A stretch of 10,443 nucleotides of DNA, taken from positions 1 through 10,443 of the forward strand of contig DUVO01000291.1 of the NCBI GenBank assembly GCA_012841005.1, in the 5' to 3' direction. The stretch is from Bacillota bacterium. Its GTDB lineage: Bacteria; Bacillota; DTU030. The position numbers and the translations under genes were made by a program. Under the pieces are notes generated by a model. That model saw nothing but the letters and a program-made list of their open reading frames with translations. It did no database searches and was not told the DNA's origin. Each line of letters starts with the position of its first letter. Position 1 is the stretch's first letter. Below, in pieces: positions 5,886 through 10,443 of this stretch.

Positions 5886-6365
5886 ATGAAAACTGTGATC
5901 GGTGTTTTCAATTCTGAAGACCAGGCCCAAAGGGCGATTGGTGCTTTGCGGCAAGCAGGTTTTAAAGATAATGAAATATCCCTTGTAGCTCGCAAGGGAG
6001 AAGGCGGTGGAGGCGAGCAAGGGGAAACCTTGACCGCCAGTGAAGACATTGGTGGCGGAGTAACTACAGGTGGTGTCCTCGGGGGGTTGGCGGGTTTAGC
6101 CGCAGGAGCAGGAGCTCTGGTTATTCCCGGTATTGGACCTTTAATTGCTGCGGGGCCATTGGCCGGACTTTTGTCGGGGGCAGCCGCAGGCGGTATTGCC
6201 GGGGGTCTCATCGATTGGGGTATTCCCGAAGACCGCGGACGTTATTACGAGGAACAAGTCAAACAAGGACAGATATTAGCGGCTATCCGGGCCGGGGATG
6301 ATAAGGTTGACAGGTGCGCCCAAATATTAAGGGATGCAGGGGCACGGGATGTGGAGATCCATTAA
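5886..6365 (+). CDS. YflT-like general stress protein with glycine-zipper domain
   Basis: The 159-residue protein starts with a beta-alpha-beta unit (MKTVIGVF...AIGALRQAGF...ISLVAR, 1-36) typical of the general stress protein 17M/YflT group, which bind no known cofactor. A Gly/Ala-rich hydrophobic stretch follows (about 56-108, with many G-x3-G spacings), a glycine zipper able to form paired membrane-inserted or aggregating helices. The C-terminal part (113-159, GIPEDRGRYYEEQVKQGQI...GARDVEIH) is a second alpha-beta unit related to the N-terminal one, as seen in many such proteins. The role is inferred as envelope-associated stress protection; molecular function is unknown. The start at 5886 is set by ribosome-binding-site spacing; 5880 is the alternative. 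It is monocistronic, closed by the hairpin at 6403. Confidence 0.85.
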   Translation: MKTVIGVFNSEDQAQRAIGALRQAGFKDNEISLVARKGEGGGGEQGETLTASEDIGGGVTTGGVLGGLAGLAAGAGALVIPGIGPLIAAGPLAGLLSGAAAGGIAGGLIDWGIPEDRGRYYEEQVKQGQILAAIRAGDDKVDRCAQILRDAGARDVEIH

Positions 6366-6402
6366 ATTTAGCCTAGCCCCCAGTATTTACCGGAAGTTGT
6401 GC

Positions 6403-6450
6403 AGGGGCCATGCTGATCCTTCTCGCAAGGATAGCAGGGCCCCTTTTTCT
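6403..6450 (+). terminator. Long Rho-independent terminator
   Basis: AGGGGCC/GGCCCCT, then TGCT/AGCA and ATCCTT/AAGGAT stack into one long hairpin with loop CTCGC and only a mismatch and a bulge, followed by TTTTTCT. It ends the stress protein transcript. The same hairpin lies past the mtnN stop on the minus strand, where it has no U tract, so it may act there only as a 3' protector. Confidence 0.9.
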
Positions 6451-6465
6451 CTGTAAATTCTCCCA

Positions 6466-7170
6466 CTACATTCCATTTAGAGAATGACGCAGGATGCTGC
6501 ATATTATTTTGGCGGCTGTATCGGCAGCTTGCTGACAAAAACAGCGAAAATCGTTGGGGGCTGTGCCGTCAGCTTTATCAGAAATGCAGCGGATCAAAAC
6601 ATAGGGGATTTTATAATAATAACAGGTCTGCCCTACCCCGGCCCCTTCCATTTCCACACAGATACCGTCTAGTTCGGCTCCTAATCGCAGCGCCTCTGAT
6701 TTGTTGGCGATAAACTGATCTCCGGTTAAAATTCGGCCAATAAATACCCGGCTGGTACCCATTTCCTCTGCAGCCTTTTTCGCCACAGCAATCAGTTCAG
6801 GTGCCGCGGGAAATGCCCTGACCGGTAAACGGGGAATCTGGCCCCTTTGATAACCAAAGGCGCCGACATTTACATCGTGATACATGGAATCTGAAGATAT
6901 TATGACATCGCCAATATCCAGTCCAGGGTCTGCTGCACCGGCAACGCCTGTGAAAATAATCTTTTTAACGGAGAATTTATTAATTAGTATGTGAGCACAA
7001 AGGGCGGCATTCACCTTGCCAATGCCGCATTTGACCAGTACAATACTTTTACCTTCCAGGCGGCCCAGATAAAATATCATCCCACCTATTTCCCTGGTTT
7101 CATCAATATCCATCAGGTTTTGAAGTATGGCAATCTCCTCATCCATTGCACCGATTATTCCCAAGGCCAT
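6466..7170 (-). CDS. mtnN: 5'-methylthioadenosine/S-adenosylhomocysteine nucleosidase
   Basis: The 234-residue enzyme hydrolyses the N-glycosidic bond of 5'-methylthioadenosine and S-adenosylhomocysteine, releasing adenine, and so clears products of S-adenosylmethionine use. It aligns over its full length with E. coli MtnN: GIIGAMDEE (4-12, catalytic Glu12), KCGIGKVNAA (47-56), FTGVAGA (73-79), YHDVNVGAFGYQ.GQ (97-111), VEMEGA (172-177, ribose-binding Glu175) and ISDKAD (196-201, catalytic Asp198). ATG 7170 is chosen because AGGGAGGG precedes it by about 8 bases and family proteins begin at this point; the frame continues upstream to a TTG that overlaps the previous gene. It is 19 bases behind the ypmA-like gene and probably cotranscribed. 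Confidence 0.96.
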   Translation of the reverse strand: MALGIIGAMDEEIAILQNLMDIDETREIGGMIFYLGRLEGKSIVLVKCGIGKVNAALCAHILINKFSVKKIIFTGVAGAADPGLDIGDVIISSDSMYHDVNVGAFGYQRGQIPRLPVRAFPAAPELIAVAKKAAEEMGTSRVFIGRILTGDQFIANKSEALRLGAELDGICVEMEGAGVGQTCYYYKIPYVLIRCISDKADGTAPNDFRCFCQQAADTAAKIICSILRHSLNGM

Positions 7171-7189
7171 TTGCTCACCCTCCCTCCAA

Positions 7190-7423
7190 TCATTTTTCAA
7201 GCTGGTTTCCCTCCCGGTGATAATAATCTAGGAAGGGTTCGTCATAGATGGTGATAACAAAACCTCCTTTTTCCCCTGCAGATAGCCCAAATATAAAACC
7301 CCGGTCCTTTAAACTGCGATTTAAAAAAGTAACAAGTTGATGTACTTCGCCCTTAAGTTGAAACTCCTGCCTGGCCAACTCAGTAAGTCCCGGCTTTTGC
7401 TCCCTTTCCTCTTTCCATACCAT
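7190..7423 (-). CDS. YpmA-like small protein (DUF4264 type)
   Basis: The 77-residue product has a central helix-strand segment (HQLVTFLNRSLKDRGFIFGLS, then GGFVITIYDE) that I recall from the YpmA/DUF4264 family of Firmicutes, whose function is unknown. The N-terminal 20 residues are charged. There is no signal or membrane segment. The ATG at 7423 has GGGAGGG about 8 bases before it. It is the first gene of a minus-strand pair with mtnN and is divergent from tRNA-Trp, whose promoter lies directly upstream. Family assignment is from memory of short motifs; that it is a real gene is much surer. Confidence 0.7.
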   Translation of the reverse strand: MVWKEEREQKPGLTELARQEFQLKGEVHQLVTFLNRSLKDRGFIFGLSAGEKGGFVITIYDEPFLDYYHREGNQLEK

Positions 7424-7437
7424 CTAGCAACCCTCCC

Positions 7438-7466
7438 TTGACTTTCCGCTAGCCTTGTTCTATAAT
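7438..7466 (+). promoter_or_regulatory. tRNA-Trp promoter
   Basis: TTGACT (7438-7443), exactly 17 bases, TATAAT (7461-7466): one base off consensus. Start is expected about 6 bases before the mature tRNA. Confidence 0.85.
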
Positions 7467-7478
7467 GGATAGTGACTT

Positions 7479-7554
<76 letters not shown>

Positions 7555-7564
7555 TATATCATCT

Positions 7565-7590
7565 CAAGGCTTTCGCGCCTTGTTTTTTTT
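7565..7590 (+). terminator. Rho-independent terminator of tRNA-Trp
   Basis: CAAGGC (7565-7570), loop TTTCGC, GCCTTG (7577-7582), then eight T. A textbook intrinsic terminator 10 bases after the tRNA. Confidence 0.95.
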
Positions 7591-7739
7591 GTTCTTTTTT
7601 GGGGGATTAATTTCTCAGGGTTAGATCTTTGTCCCGGCCTGTAACTAGCCAAAATTTGATCACCCCCTGGTTTCTGTAGCTTTTAATGCACTAACATGAT
7701 TGTTATTAAATAATTATAGGCTTAATCCTCTCTAAATGC
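7591..7739. other. Intergenic stretch without a recognised gene
   Basis: Between the two terminators I see no coding frame with a ribosome binding site, no RNA fold I recognise and no repeat. A C-rich patch (CACCCCCTGG near 7661) and an AT-rich patch (7700-7730) are the only compositional features. Confidence 0.5.
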
Positions 7740-7770
7740 AAAAAGGGTCCGGCATAGCGCCGGGCCCTTT
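7740..7770 (-). terminator. Rho-independent terminator of the symporter gene
   Basis: Minus strand: AAAGGGCCCGGC pairs with GCCGGACCCTTT (12 bp with one G-U possible) around a 5-base loop, followed by TTTTT. It begins about 20 bases after the symporter stop. Confidence 0.9.
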
Positions 7771-7788
7771 AGTACGCAGGATGGAACA

Positions 7789-9207
7789 TTAGAGCTTTTT
7801 GGAGAAGACCATTAGGGCTAAGATAATAAATATACCAAAGAGCATCAGACTGGTTTGTTCTATAGCAGCTATTCCCATGAAAGCAACAACGAATATGGCT
7901 AGTGGGATGACATATTTGATAAGGTTATACCAAAGCTCAAAGAGGCCAAAGGATATTGTACCATCATTGGTCAGTTCATTCTTGAGGTCTTCTTTCTTCA
8001 TGAACCAACCAACGAAGATGGCCAGCAACATCCCGCCAATAGCCAGGAAGATCTTGTCGGTAAGGATATCGAAGAAGTCAAAGAAGCCGACCCCAAAGAG
8101 CTTAACTCCTGCCAGGGTTCCCATAGAGAGGGAGGAAAGGATACACATAATTGCCATAACAGTGGAAGCAATATACGTTGCTTTTTTTCTTTCCATCTTC
8201 CTTTCGTCTATTAGATAGGCAACTACCACTTCCAGTAGTGATAAGGAGGAAGTTAGGGCGGCCACAGTCAAGGCAGCGAAGAAAATAACCGAAAACAGTG
8301 GTCCTAAAGCCCCCATTTGCGCAAATATTGTCGGTACAACTACAAAAACAAGGCCGGGTCCCTGGGCAGGTTCCATCCCGAAGGCAAAGAGGGCCGGGAA
8401 TATAGCGACAGCTGCCATAAGAGCAGCGAGAGTATCCATGGTCACAACAGTTAAAGCGTTCTGAGGGATATTTTCCTTCTTGCTCAGGTAACTACCGTAG
8501 GTAATCATACAGCCCATACCGAGGCTCAGGGAGAAAAAGGCTTGACCTAAAGCAGCCAGTAGAGTATTACCTGATACCTTTGACCAATCAGGCATAAACA
8601 GGAAGGAGAGACCGGAACCGGCTCCGGGAAGACTAACGCTTCTAAAGATGATAAAAATTAGAAGAAGGAATAAAGTAGGCATTAATACTTTGCCCGCTGC
8701 TTCGATACCCTCTGCCACACCCTTAGCAACTATGAGTACGTTGATCGCCAGATAGAGGATCATCCAAAACAGGGGCTCAACTGGTGCACTAACAAAAGCA
8801 CCAAAGAAATCTCCAATAGCTTCAGGAACGGTCAGTAATCCCGTTATGGACTTAACCATATAGGCCAAGGACCATCCACCAACCACCGGGTAGAAACCCA
8901 TGATAAAGAATCCACTTAGCACTCCCAAGGCCCCGGCAAAGGTCCAACTTCTGTTCTGGGTCTTATACGCGCCGACGGCTGCAAGACTAGTTTTCCTACC
9001 GACGGCAAACTCACCGATCATAATGCCAAGTCCAACAAAGACAATACACAATAGATAAATAATAATGAATGCACTGCCGCCATGTTCCCCGGTCAGGTAG
9101 GGAAATCTCCAGATGTTTCCCAGTCCAATGGCTGAACCGGCCGCCGCCATTATGAAACCAAACCGTGATCGCCAATTTTCCCTCTGTGTCATTTCCGCTT
9201 GTTGCAT
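7789..9207 (-). CDS. Sodium-dependent transporter, neurotransmitter:sodium symporter (SNF) family
   Basis: The 472-residue inner-membrane protein has 11-12 hydrophobic helices and the LeuT fold, importing an amino acid or similar amine with Na+. The unwound first helix has GSAIGLGNIWRFPY (24-37), the family signature that contributes to both sodium and substrate sites. Helix 6 has the GQAFFSLSLGMG break (221-232), and helix 8 carries TSS (319-321), matching the Na2 ligands Thr/Ser of LeuT. The length fits bacterial members such as LeuT, MhsT and TnaT. Substrate cannot be told; the nearby tRNA-Trp is not evidence for tryptophan. ATG 9207 is supported by AAGGAGGGG; an in-frame ATG at 9192 is less well placed. 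It is monocistronic, with its own promoter and terminator. Confidence 0.95.
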   Translation of the reverse strand: MQQAEMTQRENWRSRFGFIMAAAGSAIGLGNIWRFPYLTGEHGGSAFIIIYLLCIVFVGLGIMIGEFAVGRKTSLAAVGAYKTQNRSWTFAGALGVLSGFFIMGFYPVVGGWSLAYMVKSITGLLTVPEAIGDFFGAFVSAPVEPLFWMILYLAINVLIVAKGVAEGIEAAGKVLMPTLFLLLIFIIFRSVSLPGAGSGLSFLFMPDWSKVSGNTLLAALGQAFFSLSLGMGCMITYGSYLSKKENIPQNALTVVTMDTLAALMAAVAIFPALFAFGMEPAQGPGLVFVVVPTIFAQMGALGPLFSVIFFAALTVAALTSSLSLLEVVVAYLIDERKMERKKATYIASTVMAIMCILSSLSMGTLAGVKLFGVGFFDFFDILTDKIFLAIGGMLLAIFVGWFMKKEDLKNELTNDGTISFGLFELWYNLIKYVIPLAIFVVAFMGIAAIEQTSLMLFGIFIILALMVFSKKL

Positions 9208-9243
9208 TAAGGAATCCCCTCCTTAAAATATATGTTTCAGTAA

Positions 9244-9272
9244 ATCATATAACAAAGCCAGGAAAAAGTCCA
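9244..9272 (-). promoter_or_regulatory. Candidate promoter of the symporter gene
   Basis: Minus strand: TGGACT (9272-9267), a 17-base spacer, TATGAT (9249-9244). The predicted start is about 30 bases before the ATG, leaving no room for a leader riboswitch or T-box. Confidence 0.6.
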
Positions 9273-9525
9273 GTAAAAAAAATGGTGATTAGCAAAAATA
9301 AATTCGAGTTAGATGATAATTGCCATATAATATTCACAATTTTACAATTTATATTATCGAGGCGTCCTCCTTGCGGCAGGAAAGATTGACATAATTAGTA
9401 ATAGTCCCAACCCAGAGTTTACATTACCTCGTTAAGCTAATTTGGGTAGCAGAGTGCATATCATAAATAATTCTTTTATAATTTGGAGATAATATGACCA
9501 AACAAACTTTGAAGGAGGCTGAAAA
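9273..9525. other. AT-rich divergent intergenic region
   Basis: Between the symporter promoter and the DUF1540 gene there is no coding frame I would defend. It holds an inverted repeat ATAATAT (9327-9333) / ATATTAT (9351-9357), an orphan TTGACA (9387-9392) with no -10 at 16-18 bases, and on the minus strand an orphan AAGGAGG (9366-9372) with no start codon at suitable distance. A possible plus promoter lies near its right end. Confidence 0.5.
9454..9482 (+). promoter_or_regulatory. Candidate promoter of the DUF1540 gene
   Basis: A perfect -10 TATAAT (9477-9482) lies 44 bases before the ATG. The hexamer 17 bases upstream is GTGCAT (9454-9459), a poor -35, so an activator or an alternative sigma factor may be involved, or the match is chance. 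Confidence 0.35.
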
Positions 9526-9774
9526 ATGTCCCAGCATATTCACTGTCTCGTCAATGACTGCCACTACTGGGGTCAGGGAAATAAATGCAGGGCAAACGAA
9601 ATAATTGTCACCTCAGACGAGTTCGGGGATCAGCAGGCTGATCGCATCGATGCCACAATGGCAGCTCAGCTGGAGGCTACCCCAGCCGGTTCCTGTATGG
9701 CAACATGCTGTAAAACCTTCGTTCCCAAGGGGTCAGGGATGACCAACGTGGATGGTATCAAAAAAATGACCTGA
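9526..9774 (+). CDS. DUF1540 domain cysteine-rich small protein
   Basis: The 82-residue protein has the DUF1540 pattern: C-x4-C-H-Y-W...C-x-A-x-x-I-x-V (C7, C12, C21) and a C-terminal cysteine group C57, C61, C62. The arrangement suggests a small metal-binding or disulfide module; function is unknown, and in several Firmicutes such proteins are linked to sporulation or stress, which I cannot confirm here. The middle section (DEFGDQQADRIDATMAAQLE) is acidic. The ATG at 9526 follows AAGGAGG with 7-base spacing. It is monocistronic, ends at a hairpin and converges with the metallo-beta-lactamase-fold gene. Confidence 0.85.
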   Translation: MSQHIHCLVNDCHYWGQGNKCRANEIIVTSDEFGDQQADRIDATMAAQLEATPAGSCMATCCKTFVPKGSGMTNVDGIKKMT

Positions 9775-9787
9775 TTGACCCAGACAC

Positions 9788-9820
9788 GCCGGCTGCTATT
9801 GTGCGGCCGGTAATTATTTG
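9788..9820 (+). terminator. Hairpin terminator between convergent genes
   Basis: CCGGCTGC (9789-9796) pairs with GCGGCCGG (9803-9810), 8 bp with one G-U, loop TATTGT, followed by TAATTATTTG. The T tract is broken, so termination is plausible rather than certain. It probably ends the DUF1540 transcript. Confidence 0.6.
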
Positions 9821-9841
9821 AAGTAAGAGGTACGTTTATCT

Positions 9842-10443
9842 CTACTTCAATTGCCAGTGCATTTTTCCCTTGCAAAAGATAAATTCCAGTTTATTTTCCA
9901 CTGCCAGACCGCTGAGATGGGCACCTAAAGTCGAATTATAGAGATGGTATTGAGCCGGATTCAGAAGCAGGTTGTGGGTTGATATCAATTCAGCAAGCAG
10001 TGCTTCCTGGGTTTTTGACTCCCTTTTGAGAGAAGAGAGGATGAATTCATCAATTTCCTGCAGGCGTTCTAGATTAGCTGCCAGTGTTTTCTGCGGGTCA
10101 TCAGAGAGAATGCCATGACAGGGGAGATAATAATATCGGTACTGGTTCGTAGCCAGAAGCCTGCTTATGGTTTCCTTTGCCCGGGGTATATCTACAAAAT
10201 AAGGCAGGAAGTATTTTTCCAATGTATCTATGGCAAAATAAGCATCACCGGAGAATAGAACACCATCAGGGGTTGCAACACCTATTTGGCCAGGACTGTG
10301 CCCGGGGAGGGGAAGAATTTCCAATCCCTCTGCTGTTTTTTCTCCGGGTACAATTATTTTGTCTACCGGTGATGCGGCGGCTTGCAGGAATTTAGTTTGC
10401 AAATCCGGCAAGGGCTGGGCAGAATAAAGATAAAGGGGCTCTA
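9842..10443 (-). CDS. Metallo-beta-lactamase-fold hydrolase, C-terminal part (partial)
   Basis: The frame is open through the right edge on the minus strand, so the N-terminus, including the expected HxHxDH zinc motif, is outside the window. Visible here are the second half of the fold: LPLPGHSPGQIGV (metal-ligand His), LFSGDAYF (bridging Asp) and YYLPCHG (final His ligand), then a mostly helical C-terminal region of about 90 residues (roughly LAANLERLQEIDEFILSSL to the end) resembling the winged-helix tail of some family members. The family covers glyoxalase II, quorum-quenching lactonase and many unassigned thiol-ester hydrolases; substrate is unknown. A TTG at 10411 could start a shorter frame, but the motif content shows the gene continues upstream. 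Confidence 0.85.
   Translation of the reverse strand, partial: EPLYLYSAQPLPDLQTKFLQAAASPVDKIIVPGEKTAEGLEILPLPGHSPGQIGVATPDGVLFSGDAYFAIDTLEKYFLPYFVDIPRAKETISRLLATNQYRYYYLPCHGILSDDPQKTLAANLERLQEIDEFILSSLKRESKTQEALLAELISTHNLLLNPAQYHLYNSTLGAHLSGLAVENKLEFIFCKGKMHWQLK

Noticed and set aside
7171..7200. Longer mtnN start at TTG 7200
   Set aside because: It would overlap the preceding gene's end and begins within the ribosome binding site region of the better ATG at 7170; family members start at the ATG.
9165..9389. Plus-strand frame of 74 codons across the symporter start
   Set aside because: Half is antisense to the symporter and its promoter, and the rest is low-complexity AT-rich translation.
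9208..9525. T-box or riboswitch before the amino acid symporter
   Set aside because: The predicted transcription start is about 30 bases before the ATG, and no T-box sequence, antiterminator or known aptamer core is visible upstream.
9494..9604. 36-codon frame with GGAG 5 bases before ATG 9494, overlapping the DUF1540 start
   Set aside because: It overlaps the DUF1540 gene out of frame, and its first part is read through that gene's ribosome binding site. No family is recognisable and the DUF1540 frame is clearly the real one.

Overview
The window looks like a chromosomal segment of an anaerobic, low-to-moderate-GC Firmicute, probably a clostridial lineage close to the Peptococcaceae. The support is indirect: strong AGGAGG-type ribosome binding sites in front of almost every gene, frequent TTG starts, sigma-A-type promoters with 17-bp spacers, Rho-independent terminators, a two-gene molybdenum hydroxylase, and small proteins of the YpmA, DUF1540 and DUF1893 types. 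I see no insertion sequence, phage gene, CRISPR array or toxin-antitoxin pair, so it reads as ordinary core or near-core genome with some poorly characterised genes.

Layout from left to right. Bases 2-70 hold the tail of an unrecognised plus-strand gene, which meets a minus-strand operon head-on. That operon (2975 down to 286) encodes a [2Fe-2S] subunit and a molybdopterin subunit of the xanthine dehydrogenase family, translationally coupled by an ATGA overlap; no FAD subunit follows. Upstream on the minus strand are a DUF1893 gene (3718-3248) and a tRNA-Arg(CCG) with two candidate promoters and a clean terminator. Next comes a minus-strand cluster: a Sir2 deacylase (5699-4944), an unrecognised 102-residue protein (4859-4551) and a Fur-type metalloregulator (4535-4092).

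A divergent promoter region (5700-5885) separates the sirtuin from a plus-strand glycine-zipper general stress protein, whose ribosome binding site is duplicated as a perfect 10-bp tandem repeat. A long hairpin terminator ends that gene and faces the minus-strand pair ypmA-like plus mtnN (MTA/SAH nucleosidase). A plus-strand tRNA-Trp(CCA) with a near-consensus promoter and a textbook terminator follows. After a 200-bp stretch with no gene come a minus-strand Na+-coupled amino acid symporter of the SNF family, a 318-bp AT-rich divergent intergenic region, a plus-strand DUF1540 cysteine-rich small protein, and the 3' part of a minus-strand metallo-beta-lactamase-fold gene that runs off the right edge.

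Working together: the clearest functional units are the Mo-hydroxylase pair (oxidation of a purine or other heterocycle or aldehyde), the sirtuin-unknown-Fur cluster (a possible link between NAD-dependent deacylation and iron control), and the ypmA-mtnN pair (methylthioadenosine and adenosylhomocysteine salvage). I found no convincing new defence or mobile system. The items most worth a second look are the uncharacterised protein between the sirtuin and Fur, the FAD-less molybdenum hydroxylase with altered active-site motifs, the DUF1893 protein that cannot bind zinc in the classical deaminase manner, and the compact, duplicated regulatory region at 5760-5886.
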